Positions 4,765 to 12,764 of a stretch of DNA of 12,896 nt are shown here, piece after piece. Below the pieces are notes generated by a model. It was given only the letters and a program-made list of their open reading frames with translations. It had not been told where the DNA came from and did not search any database. Within the stretch, counting starts at the first letter, position 1. Every line of letters begins with the position of its first letter. Source of the DNA: JBCDIQ01 sp039024295 (GTDB lineage: Bacteria; Bacteroidota; Bacteroidia; J057); assembly GCA_039024295.1 (NCBI GenBank), contig JBCDIQ010000145.1, positions 1-12,896 of the forward strand. Direction: 5' to 3'. Both the position numbers and the translations under genes were made by a program.

Positions 4765-6888
4765 ATGAAAGAATATCAAACTGCACACATTAAAAATGTA
4801 ACATTGGTGGGCAGCTCCGGTGCGGGCAAGTCCACCTTGGCTGAATGCATGATGTTTGAGGGGGGAGTAATCAACAGAATGGGCACCATTGATGACGGAA
4901 ACACCATTTCAGACTATCATGAAATTGAGCATGAACGCAAAAACTCAGTTTTTTGTTCAATCATGCACACAGAATGGAGGGGAACAAAAATCAATCTTCT
5001 GGACACACCCGGGCAGGATGACTTCATTGGGGAAACCATTCCCGCATTGCGTATTTCTGATACCTCTCTCCTGATCCTCAATGCCCAGTACGGGGTGGAA
5101 GTGGGGACAGAACTGGTGATGCGGTATTTAAGGAAATTTCATAAGCCTACCGTAATGGTGGTCAATCAGGTGGATCACCCCAAGGCTGACTTTGACAGAA
5201 CGGTAGAGCAAATAAAAAATCAGTTTGAAGAAAATATAGTAGTGGTTCAGTACCCATATGACATGCAAGGCGAGGGTCGAGCAATCATTGATCTGCTGAA
5301 AATGGTGATGTACAGATTTCCAGAAGAAGGCGGTAAACCAGAGAAACACCCCATCCCTGATAGTGAAAAAGAAAAAGCCGATCAACTCCATAATGAGTTG
5401 GTAGAAGCCGCAGCCGAGAATGACGACAACCTGATGGAGCTTTATTTTGAAAAAGGTTCCCTGGATGAAGATGAAATGCGGGAAGGTATCCGTAAAGGGA
5501 TGCTCAACAGGGATATGGTTCCTCTATTTTGCCTCTCTGCCAAAAGAAATATGGGAAGTGGTCGTCTAATGGGATTCATCGGCAACGTTGTCCCATCTGC
5601 TGGTGATATGGCACCCGAGATGAGTACTGAAGGAAAGGAAATCAAGACCACCGATTCTGCTACCACCTTGTTTGTATTTAAGGCTGCAAATGAAAAACAC
5701 GCTGGCTCCATGAGCTATTTTAAAGTATGCTCGGGTGAGGTTTCTTCTGGAATGGACCTGATCAATACCTCCAGCAATACAAAAGGTCGAATGAACCAAT
5801 TGTACGCAGTTGACGGAAAAAACCGAAATGCAGTAGATAAAATGTACGCTGGTGACATTGGGGCTACGGTTAAATTCAAAAATACCTTTGTCAACCACAC
5901 CCTCAGGAGTGCAGATGACGAAGTACAGATTGATCCAATTGAATTCCCTGAACCTAAGATTCGAGTTGCAGTCGTACCTCTGAACCAAGGTGACGAAGAA
6001 AAAATGGCCATGGCCCTACACCGAATTCATGAGGATGATCCTACCCTTTTGGTGGAGCATTCCAAAGAACTGGGCCAGACCATTATCCAGGGGCAAGGCG
6101 AACTCCACCTACAAACAGTCAAATGGACGCTTTCGCATATCCATGGGGTGGAAGTCGAATTTATCCAACCCAGGATTTCCTACCGAGAAAGCATCCGAAG
6201 CTCTGCGCAGGGTTTTTACAAGCACAAGAAGCAATCTGGGGGTGCTGGCCAGTATGCTGAAGTTTACCTTGCTGTACAGCCCTACACAGAAGGTGCAACA
6301 CCTCCCGGTGATTATAAAGTCAGAAAAGAAGAAGTCATTGAATTGCCCTGGGGCGGCAGATTGGTTTTTTGCAACTGTATCGTAGGCGGAGTAATTGACA
6401 ACCGCTTTATGCCCGCCATCCAAAAAGGGATAATGGAGGTAATGGAAGAGGGGCCACTCACTGGTTCTTACTGCCGAGATATCATGGTGTATGTCTACGA
6501 TGGCAAAATGCACCCGGTAGATTCCAATGAAATCTCCTTCAAGATTGCCGGCAAAAAGGCTTTTCAGGAAGCATTCATGGCAGCCAAGCCTCAGCTTCAG
6601 GAACCGATTTATCACCTGGAAGTATTGATGCCAGACGAGTACATGGGAGATGTGATGACCGACCTCCAGGGTCGAAGAGCCATGGTGGAAGGAATTGGTA
6701 GCGAGGGTGCTTACCAGAAAATCACTGCGCGAGTACCCTTGTCTGAAATGTATCGTTACTCCACCTCATTGAGTTCGATGACTCAGGGACGGGCAACATT
6801 TTCTCGTCATTTCCTGGAATATTCAACCGTACCTGGTGATATTCAGGCAAAATTGGTGACAAAACAGCAGGCCGAACCAGTCACCTGA
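4765..6888 (+). CDS. EF-G-like translation GTPase paralog (EF-G2 type)
   Basis: The 707-residue protein is full length for EF-G: a GTPase domain (about 8-280), domain II (about 298-395), III (about 399-470), IV with QSGGAGQYAEV (490-500) and KMHPVDS (581-587), and V with PDEYMGDV (623-630). It should bind ribosomes and act in translocation or a related step. The GTPase motifs depart from housekeeping EF-G. The P-loop GSSGAGKST (16-24) replaces AHIDAGKTT. Switch I reads ERKNSV where EF-G has ERGITI (Thr to Ser61). Switch II is DTPGQ with Gln84 in place of the catalytic His. G4 is NQVD (134-137), not NKxD. G5 SAK (258-260) is kept. This pattern resembles the Bacteroidota second EF-G, whose Bacteroides thetaiotaomicron member (EF-G2) is reported to work without GTPase activity. 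The gene stands alone: no str-operon neighbours, 145 nt upstream gap and a strong hairpin after it. Confidence 0.9.
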   Translation: MKEYQTAHIKNVTLVGSSGAGKSTLAECMMFEGGVINRMGTIDDGNTISDYHEIEHERKNSVFCSIMHTEWRGTKINLLDTPGQDDFIGETIPALRISDTSLLILNAQYGVEVGTELVMRYLRKFHKPTVMVVNQVDHPKADFDRTVEQIKNQFEENIVVVQYPYDMQGEGRAIIDLLKMVMYRFPEEGGKPEKHPIPDSEKEKADQLHNELVEAAAENDDNLMELYFEKGSLDEDEMREGIRKGMLNRDMVPLFCLSAKRNMGSGRLMGFIGNVVPSAGDMAPEMSTEGKEIKTTDSATTLFVFKAANEKHAGSMSYFKVCSGEVSSGMDLINTSSNTKGRMNQLYAVDGKNRNAVDKMYAGDIGATVKFKNTFVNHTLRSADDEVQIDPIEFPEPKIRVAVVPLNQGDEEKMAMALHRIHEDDPTLLVEHSKELGQTIIQGQGELHLQTVKWTLSHIHGVEVEFIQPRISYRESIRSSAQGFYKHKKQSGGAGQYAEVYLAVQPYTEGATPPGDYKVRKEEVIELPWGGRLVFCNCIVGGVIDNRFMPAIQKGIMEVMEEGPLTGSYCRDIMVYVYDGKMHPVDSNEISFKIAGKKAFQEAFMAAKPQLQEPIYHLEVLMPDEYMGDVMTDLQGRRAMVEGIGSEGAYQKITARVPLSEMYRYSTSLSSMTQGRATFSRHFLEYSTVPGDIQAKLVTKQQAEPVT

Positions 6889-6906
6889 TGCTGTAATTTA
6901 ATTCTT

Positions 6907-6941
6907 GATAAAGGGTTTTCCTTGGTGGAAAACCCTTTATC
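6907..6941. terminator. Perfect 15-bp hairpin after the EF-G paralog
   Basis: GATAAAGGGTTTTCC (6907-6921) and its exact complement (6927-6941) enclose a 5-nt TTGGT loop, 18 nt after the EF-G stop. No long T-run follows, which is common for Bacteroidota hairpins. A forward-strand transcription terminator or 3'-end stabiliser for the EF-G transcript is the simplest reading. Because the next gene starts only 32 nt beyond, the hairpin could also lie in that gene's leader. Confidence 0.6.
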
Positions 6942-6972
6942 CGTTATATTCCGTTTCCAAACAATCGCTGTC

Positions 6973-8073
6973 ATGTTATCATCCCCTTTTAACGAGCCCA
7001 ACCCTCCCCAAACTGATTTTTGGAAATGGTTTAAGCAAAATGAAGCTGCCTTCCTGAACCTTGGAAAAGGTCAGGTAGATGCCTCAGGTGCTTTGTTTCA
7101 CCTTGTAAACCGAGTAGAACAGGTGCATCCTGACCTGACCTGTGAACTGGGTCCAGTAAATGAAACGGGAAAACGGGAGCTGGTGATCTCTGCCGATGGC
7201 ATAAGAGATGCCTTTGTAGATGCAGTTCAATTGGCAGAAGCTGCCCCCAAAATGGAGAACTGGCGAATCATCGCATTGAGGCCTCGGGGCCGTCAACTGG
7301 AGGCCCTCAAACTGGGCAATTACCTGCTGGATCCAGAAAAAATCCCTTTTACCTACGAGTTAAAGCGCAATGACCTCGTTATCACGGTGTACCTGGATGC
7401 AGTTGACAGGGAGCTGCCCTTCCAGCGCTTGGCAGTCCTGGTATTGTTGGATTGTCTGGCAGGTGAGTACGACGCTGCCACTAAGATTGGGGAACTAAAG
7501 ATTGAAGAAAAAGCCTTATTGCTGCCTGATGCTACTCCCTTGAACTTGGATATGCTCCCCTTTCTGATTGACGAACTCAAATCAGGCCGACTTGGCAAGG
7601 CAGTTCCAATTAAGTCGATGCCCACCCAAACTGAGCAGGACCCGTATCAGGTGGATGAACAATTTGTGCTGCTCAAAACTGAGATTGACCAGCTTCCAAG
7701 GATTGATATGGTCAACTTGAATTTTTATCATTTCTCGAAAAAATCAGAATTTCCCTGGTTGCTATGCCTGGACCTGCCCTACCCTACCCGATCCGATGGG
7801 CTTCCTGAAATTGATGCGCTCAATAAGCTGAATGCATTCGAAATGGAAGTTCTGAAAAGGCTGAGGGAAGTTTGTCAGGGATATTTTGTTTTTCATACCA
7901 CCTGGAATGGACAAAGAAGGTCATATTTCCATGTAAACCACCTTCCCAAGGCACGGGCCCTCCTTTTCCAAATGGAAAGAGAACCACAATTCCCAGCCCT
8001 TTCCTACAGGTTTGCCTACGAAAAGGACTGGGAAACGGTAAGGGCTCTTCTTTACCACGCAAAAAAGGGCTAA
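6973..8073 (+). CDS. DUF695-type protein of unknown function
   Basis: This is a 366-residue soluble protein with no signal peptide or membrane segment. The N-terminal half (1-150) begins FWKWFKQNEAAF and contains ISADG and APKMENWRIIALRPRG segments. The C-terminal half (about 245-360) looks like DUF695: a segment with NFYHFSKKSEFPWLLCLDLPYP, then VFHTTWNGQRRSYFHV, ending in FAYEKDWETVRALL. No catalytic motif is recognisable. I choose the ATG at 6973 because starting further upstream (for example TTG 6922) would translate through the hairpin at 6907-6941. It converges with the reverse-strand REC-Crp gene, with only 23 nt between stops, and has no evident functional link to it. The DUF695 assignment is from memory of the family's appearance and is moderate. 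Confidence 0.65.
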   Translation: MLSSPFNEPNPPQTDFWKWFKQNEAAFLNLGKGQVDASGALFHLVNRVEQVHPDLTCELGPVNETGKRELVISADGIRDAFVDAVQLAEAAPKMENWRIIALRPRGRQLEALKLGNYLLDPEKIPFTYELKRNDLVITVYLDAVDRELPFQRLAVLVLLDCLAGEYDAATKIGELKIEEKALLLPDATPLNLDMLPFLIDELKSGRLGKAVPIKSMPTQTEQDPYQVDEQFVLLKTEIDQLPRIDMVNLNFYHFSKKSEFPWLLCLDLPYPTRSDGLPEIDALNKLNAFEMEVLKRLREVCQGYFVFHTTWNGQRRSYFHVNHLPKARALLFQMEREPQFPALSYRFAYEKDWETVRALLYHAKKG

Positions 8074-8096
8074 CAAATCATTGGGCAAAGCCGGAC

Positions 8097-9170
8097 TTAA
8101 TACCGAACCCTTGAGAGTTCTTCAGGATTTAACAAGGTAATGTTACTCATTCGGGTTTCCAGGATGCCATCATCCCGAAACTCGGAAAGCACCCGAATCA
8201 CACATTCTTTTGAGGTGCCCACCATGTTTGCGAGGTTCTCACGAGATATATCCATGGAAAACTTACCGTTCTTGAGCTGCTCTTCCTTATATCTAGCCTC
8301 CAACGTAAGCAGTGCATCTGCGACACGCTTTCTCACAGAGTCATAGGCAAGATGAAGCAATTGTTCTTCTCGGTCCATGATGCTACTAGAGAGCATTTTC
8401 ACAAAACGATTGGAAACATCACGGTTGTTATACATCAAAGAAAAGAAATCGTCCTTGGGAATAAGGTAAATGACTGTATCTTCTAGGGCCATGGCAGAGT
8501 CCTGATACGGCGTATCGGCCAACATCGGGATATGTCCCAAAAAATCACCCGCCTTGTACAATCCGGTGATGTAATCTTTTGCGTCCTCATTGGTTTTGTA
8601 AGTCTTCACCTTTCCACTGTTCACGAATAGCAGGCCATGGGGATAGCTTCCTTCAGAAAAGATGATGTCTTTTGTTTTATAAATCCGAGATTCTCGATCT
8701 TTTGATAACTCCTGTAGAGCTTCCAATCCTCGGGCTTCACTGAAGAAGTGATTGAGTCCATCAATATTTGCCTCGAACTCCTGCTGCACAATGGCACTTT
8801 TCTTTAGGCGAATTTCAATGGCGTCTAACAGCTCTACGTCATCAAAAGGTTTTGTTAAGTAATCATCTGCTCCAAGGTTCATGCCCTTTCTCAGGTCAGC
8901 CATTTCTGCCTTTGCTGTGAGGAAGATAAAGGGAATATTAGCCGTTGAGGGCATTTTACTGAGGATTCTCAGAACCCCAAATCCATCTAGCTCAGGCATC
9001 ATTACATCACAGATGATCAAGTCAGGAGATTCCTGTTGTGCCAAACTAACCCCTACCTTGCCATTCTCTGCTGTGAGAACGTCGTAATCAGAAAGGCTCA
9101 ATATCTCCGCAGTATTCTCCCGCATTTCGGGATTATCCTCAATTAGCAGTATAGTCTTTTGTTCATTCAT
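8097..9170 (-). CDS. REC-cNMP-HTH response regulator (Crp/Fnr-type output)
   Basis: The 357 residues fuse an N-terminal receiver to a complete Crp/Fnr-family regulator. Receiver (4-122): acidic pair Glu11/Asp12, phospho-acceptor Asp55 in ICDVMMPELDGFG, Thr85, Lys107 in LTKPF. cNMP-binding-like beta roll (about 146-240): IIFSEGSYPHGLLFVNSGKVK and AGDFLGHIPM; the full cAMP phosphate-binding cassette (RxS/T) is not evident. HTH (about 305-340): ISRENLANMVGTSKECVIR and LSEFRDDGIL. There are no Fnr-type N-terminal iron-sulfur cysteines. It should be activated by phosphorylation and bind DNA as a dimer. The reading frame extends upstream to a TTG at 9188, but the ATG at 9170 fits the start of the receiver better. 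It is the last gene of the reverse operon, 22 nt after the hybrid kinase, its probable partner. Confidence 0.9.
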   Translation of the reverse strand: MNEQKTILLIEDNPEMRENTAEILSLSDYDVLTAENGKVGVSLAQQESPDLIICDVMMPELDGFGVLRILSKMPSTANIPFIFLTAKAEMADLRKGMNLGADDYLTKPFDDVELLDAIEIRLKKSAIVQQEFEANIDGLNHFFSEARGLEALQELSKDRESRIYKTKDIIFSEGSYPHGLLFVNSGKVKTYKTNEDAKDYITGLYKAGDFLGHIPMLADTPYQDSAMALEDTVIYLIPKDDFFSLMYNNRDVSNRFVKMLSSSIMDREEQLLHLAYDSVRKRVADALLTLEARYKEEQLKNGKFSMDISRENLANMVGTSKECVIRVLSEFRDDGILETRMSNITLLNPEELSRVRY

Positions 9171-9192
9171 GGTTGTGTTGGTTGACAATGTC

Positions 9193-10743
9193 CTAATCTA
9201 AAGGAAGGTCGACCATAAAAGTGGTACCTTCATTGAGTTTACTACGAAACTTAATGTTTCCATTCATTAAGTTCACATACTTTTGAACAATATTCAAGCC
9301 CAGTCCGGTACCTTGAATATTTGTCGCGTTGTTGGCGCGGTAAAAGCGCTCAAACAGGTGAATTTGCTCTTCTTCGGGAATCCCTATTCCCTGGTCTTCT
9401 ACTTCGATGGAGACCAAACTGGGACTTTGATTCACCCGTAAGAAAATCCTCTTGTTTTCTCCTGAGTATTTGATGGCATTAGACAAGAGGTTGATGGCAA
9501 TATTTTTGGTTAGTCGCTTATCCAGAAAAACCTGACCATTAGTCCCGGTCCGTTGGGTAAGAATTTTCTGTCCTTCTTTGAACATTCCCTCCATGTCTTC
9601 TGCCACTTCATTGAGCAAGGGAAAAATATCGAAGTAACTGGGGTCAGTTGAAATCTTGCCTTCCTCTAGCTTACTAAGCGATAGAAAATCATCTAATATC
9701 CCTGTAAGGTTGCTGACACTTTCTTTTATGCGATGGATGTGTTTTTCTTTTTTGGGCTCATGCTCAGGCTTATTATACCGGCCAATCAAGGAAATAGAGG
9801 AAAGGATGGTTCCTAAGGGGGTACGAAATTCGTGGGAAGCCATGGAAACAAACCTGGATTTCATTTCACTTAATTCCCTTTCGCGTTTAAGTGCCTTTTG
9901 GGTTTCAAGCTCAGCCTTTTTTCTTTCCGTTACGTTATTGGCCACAATCAGGGCCTGTTGGAATTCCCCATTTGCATTCTCTAAGGGAACCCCCTGAACT
10001 GCATACGTGCTGTTCTGAAGGTCTAATTCAAATATAAGCTGTTCCCCTTCAAAAATCCGTTGAAGCATCGGCATAATCCGTCGAAGGCTTTCTTCGGGAA
10101 TCACCGTGCTCATAGGCTTGCCAATCAGGTCATCCCTGTTCCATCCCAGGTAATTAAGCTCCCTTCCTTCCAAAAATACGTACCGTAAATGTCTATCAAT
10201 GACACTTATCGTCCCATTGGGGTAATTGGAGGCGATGGTTCGGTAGAGTTGTTGACTGTGCCGCAACTCTTCCACTGCCTTGGCAAGGGCCTGGGTCCTT
10301 TCAACCACTCGTTCTTCCAGAGCAACGTTTAACTCTCTGATTCGTTCCAGGTTTTGAGCTTGACGGATGCTGTAGCGTATGGCCCGTTCTAACACTTCTG
10401 CTGAGAGGGTATTTTTGACCAGATAATCCGCAGCTCCAGCCTTTGAGGCGGCTTCGTCAATTTCGATGTCCCCCTGCCCTGTAAGCAATATGAGGGGTTT
10501 GGTATATCCTTGCTTAATGGCGTATTCGATGATCTCTAGTCCACTGTGGTGTCCCAGGCGATAGTCTACCAAGTAAATGTCATAGGATTGGTTTTCAATA
10601 CGTTCTTGGGCTACTTGGAAGTCATCTGTCCAATCTACCAAGTACTTCCGATGACGGATTTCCTCCACCAGATCTGAAGTAATGATGAAATCTTCCTCAT
10701 CGTCATCAATAAGAAGTATTCGAATAGGATTTCCCAGTGGCAT
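9193..10743 (-). CDS. REC-PAS histidine kinase (hybrid, N-terminal receiver)
   Basis: This 516-residue cytosolic kinase has no membrane segments. Domain order: receiver (7-125; acidic Asp13-15, phospho-acceptor Asp60 in YLVDYRLG, Thr88, Lys110 in YLVKN), coiled-coil linker (about 126-165), PAS (about 165-275, ending in VTERKKAE), HisKA with MASHEFRTPL (phospho-His304), and HATPase_c with the N-box NLLSNAIKYS (418-427), DQGIGIP (450-456), the F-box ERFYR and GTGLGL (478-483). All catalytic motifs are intact. An N-terminal receiver means its activity is probably set by phosphotransfer from another kinase, such as the PAS kinase upstream in the cluster, and that it then phosphorylates the REC-Crp protein encoded 22 nt downstream (inference). 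It starts at ATG 10743 after a 202-nt gap that may hold its own promoter. Confidence 0.93.
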   Translation of the reverse strand: MPLGNPIRILLIDDDEEDFIITSDLVEEIRHRKYLVDWTDDFQVAQERIENQSYDIYLVDYRLGHHSGLEIIEYAIKQGYTKPLILLTGQGDIEIDEAASKAGAADYLVKNTLSAEVLERAIRYSIRQAQNLERIRELNVALEERVVERTQALAKAVEELRHSQQLYRTIASNYPNGTISVIDRHLRYVFLEGRELNYLGWNRDDLIGKPMSTVIPEESLRRIMPMLQRIFEGEQLIFELDLQNSTYAVQGVPLENANGEFQQALIVANNVTERKKAELETQKALKRERELSEMKSRFVSMASHEFRTPLGTILSSISLIGRYNKPEHEPKKEKHIHRIKESVSNLTGILDDFLSLSKLEEGKISTDPSYFDIFPLLNEVAEDMEGMFKEGQKILTQRTGTNGQVFLDKRLTKNIAINLLSNAIKYSGENKRIFLRVNQSPSLVSIEVEDQGIGIPEEEQIHLFERFYRANNATNIQGTGLGLNIVQKYVNLMNGNIKFRSKLNEGTTFMVDLPLD

Positions 10744-10945
10744 GAATATGTTGAAAGATCAGGGAATAACGAATGTAACAAACTCAGCAAATGGCCTTTT
10801 TACCTCTTTTCAACTGTTCAGGTAAACCTTGACGCTATCGTTAACTTTCACTGAAGTATTCAAAGGCTTTTTGCTTTCCCTAATATATAGAAATTCCTAT
10901 AATCTCCCTAAAATTAGGTATTGGGGACAAAAATTAGGGGGTTCT

Positions 10946-11464
10946 TTAAGGTAATTCCACGATTTCAAACCAATATTTACTGAGGGTTTGCATCAGGTCA
11001 ACCAATCCATCAAAGGTTACCGGTTTGGTGATAAAAGAGCTTACCCCCAAGTCATAGGACCTGAGAATATCTTCTTCGGCCTTTGAGGTAGTCAGGATTA
11101 CCACCGGTATTCTGCGAAGCTTAGGATCACTCTTGATTTCCCTGAGGGCTTCTCTCCCATCTTTTTTAGGCATGTTAAGATCAAGGAGAATAATCCCCGG
11201 TTCGGGATAATGGTCTTCGTTTCCAAATTCCCCTTCTCTCCTCAGGTACTTAAGCAATTGTTCACCGTCCTCCACAAACTGAATAGGATTGGCGAGTCGC
11301 CCTTCTTCAAGGGCATCTTTGGTAAGCATACGATCCTCGGGATCGTCATCTGCCATTAGAATAACAACGGGCTGGTAGTCGTGCGGCATGCCTGTTGATT
11401 GGTATTGGTTATTCTCCTGTGGGTTAAGTGGCTCAGGAGAAGTCTGGTTATTGGTGTGTTTCAT
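10946..11464 (-). CDS. Stand-alone Rcp1-type response regulator (REC only)
   Basis: The 172-residue protein has a single receiver domain (about 33-165) and no output domain. Visible features are ILMADDDPEDR (Asp39-Asp41), the insert-bearing YLRREGEFGNEDHYPEPG, phospho-acceptor Asp95 in IILLDLNMPKKDG, Thr125/126 in ILTTS, and Lys147 in ITKPV. This is the Rcp1 type of receiver that pairs with phytochrome-like kinases. The roughly 30 residues before the domain are polar (Asn/Gln/Pro-rich) and probably disordered. The frame is open to a TTG at 11506, but ATG 11464 is the better start; ATG 11386-11388 would just precede the domain. It follows the PAS kinase by 45 nt, and that kinase's SSHDLQEPLR H-box is the kind that partners with Rcp1 receivers. 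A phosphorelay shuttle or phosphate sink role is inferred. Confidence 0.88.
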   Translation of the reverse strand: MKHTNNQTSPEPLNPQENNQYQSTGMPHDYQPVVILMADDDPEDRMLTKDALEEGRLANPIQFVEDGEQLLKYLRREGEFGNEDHYPEPGIILLDLNMPKKDGREALREIKSDPKLRRIPVVILTTSKAEEDILRSYDLGVSSFITKPVTFDGLVDLMQTLSKYWFEIVELP

Positions 11465-11509
11465 AAGAATAAACTCACAGGTCCGCCGAAGGTTAATATA
11501 AGGCAAAAA

Positions 11510-12658
11510 TTATTGCTCAGTCTGTCTCCTGCTAAGGGTAACTACGAAGGTGGTGCCTTTTCCATTAGCACTCTCTGCAGTGATGTCTCCACCATGGCGA
11601 TTGGTGATTTTTTTACAAATCGCGAGTCCCATTCCAGAGCCCTCATACTTCCGCCCTTCTAGCCGTTGGAAAATCTTAAATATTCTATCCAGGTATTTTA
11701 CGTCAAAACCAATTCCGTTGTCTTTTACCCGGACCTCCAAAATATGATCCCCCGGGGTAGCATCCGGGCTATGGCCATTTAAGAATCGGCCGGATACTTC
11801 TACTCTTGGTCTCTCTCCTTCTTTGTGAAATTTTAGTGCATTGGCGATGAGGTTCTGGAACAGTTGGCGCATTTGGGTTGGATCTGCTTCAACAACTGGC
11901 AGGTCCCCGACCTCAACTATCGCCTGCGTTCGTTCGATCCTGATCTCCAAATCAGAAATGACCTCCTTGAGGATCTTGTTCAAATCTACCTGTTCAAAAG
12001 GCAGTGCCTTGGTAGAAAGCCTTGAAAATCCTAGCAGGTCATTGATCAAACGCGACATCCTTCTGGAAGCATTGAGCATCCTGCTCAGGTATTCCTGGCC
12101 TTGATCGCTAAGTTTATCAGCTTCCTTGGATTGGATTCTACTACCAAAAGCCTGAATCTTTCTCAGGGGTTCCTGGAGGTCGTGTGATGAAATATAGGCA
12201 AAGTCCTGAAGTTCGCGGTTACTACGCTCTAGGTCAGCTGCATACCTTCTCAGACGCTCCTCGGATTGCTTTTGGTGAGTCAGGTCATGAACAATACCAG
12301 TAAATATTTTTCTCCCTTCCAGGTTCACCTCACTGATCGCCAGCCGAAAAGGGAAGATTGTCCCATCTTTTTTCTTTCCCGTTACCTCACGTCCAATCCC
12401 GATAATTTGAGCATGCCCCGTATTGTGATAGCGATCTAAGTATTCATCATGTTCTGAATGATAAGGCTCTGGCATCAACACATTGATGTTTTGCCCCAAT
12501 ACCTCCCCTTCCTCATAGCCAAAGATAGCCGAAGCAGCGGGATTCATCGTTTCTATCGTCCCTCGCTCGTCAATGGTAATGATTCCATCTATGGCAGTTT
12601 CAATAATTGCACTTAGACGCGAGGCATTTTCTACCTCCGTGTATTTTGGCATGGTCAT
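11510..12658 (-). CDS. PAS histidine kinase with FixL-like haem-pocket residues
   Basis: This 382-residue soluble kinase has a PAS domain (about 14-130), a short coiled coil, HisKA with YISSHDLQEPLR (phospho-His159) and HATPase_c with NLIANALKF (269-277), DNGIGF (313-318) and GSGMGLA (340-346). The PAS region follows oxygen sensor FixL closely: GQNINVLMPEP, then HDEYLDRY, then QIIGIGREVTG, KKKDGTIFP and FTGIVHDLT. His70 aligns with FixL's haem-ligating His200, Arg76 with Arg206 and Arg90 with the distal Arg220, so haem-based O2 sensing is plausible; FixL's distal His214 is Gln here. The kinase core is of the phytochrome Cph1 type. The frame reaches a TTG at 12670, but ATG 12658 is preferred. 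It is first in the reverse signalling cluster, preceded by an AT-rich stretch with a poor promoter match (TATATTTA, 12678-12685). Confidence 0.9.
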   Translation of the reverse strand: MTMPKYTEVENASRLSAIIETAIDGIITIDERGTIETMNPAASAIFGYEEGEVLGQNINVLMPEPYHSEHDEYLDRYHNTGHAQIIGIGREVTGKKKDGTIFPFRLAISEVNLEGRKIFTGIVHDLTHQKQSEERLRRYAADLERSNRELQDFAYISSHDLQEPLRKIQAFGSRIQSKEADKLSDQGQEYLSRMLNASRRMSRLINDLLGFSRLSTKALPFEQVDLNKILKEVISDLEIRIERTQAIVEVGDLPVVEADPTQMRQLFQNLIANALKFHKEGERPRVEVSGRFLNGHSPDATPGDHILEVRVKDNGIGFDVKYLDRIFKIFQRLEGRKYEGSGMGLAICKKITNRHGGDITAESANGKGTTFVVTLSRRQTEQ

Positions 12659-12704
12659 GTAGTTGGTCAATCTTATTTAAATATATATGATTTTTTTTCT
12701 ATAT

Positions 12705-12740
12705 AAAAGAAAAAGCCCCCTTATCAGAAAATAAGGAGGC
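12705..12740 (-). terminator. Intrinsic terminator of the right-edge gene
   Basis: On the reverse strand, GCCTCCTTAT (12740-12731), a 6-nt loop and ATAAGGGGGC (12724-12715) form a 10-bp stem with one mismatch (12718/12737), followed by TTTTTCTTTT (12714-12705). It lies 25 nt after the stop of the partial gene at 12765 and upstream of the PAS kinase, so it separates the two units. Confidence 0.8.
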
Positions 12741-12764
12741 CCATCACATGAAATGAGGTATACT

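Noticed and set aside
10744..10945. 202-nt gap before the hybrid kinase with small palindromes (CCTAA-AA-TTAGG at 10907-10918, TATAG-N6-CTATA at 10886-10901)
   Set aside because: The arms are only 5 bp and no consensus promoter (TTG / TAnnTTTG on the reverse strand) could be placed. A promoter here is likely but not supported by a visible motif.
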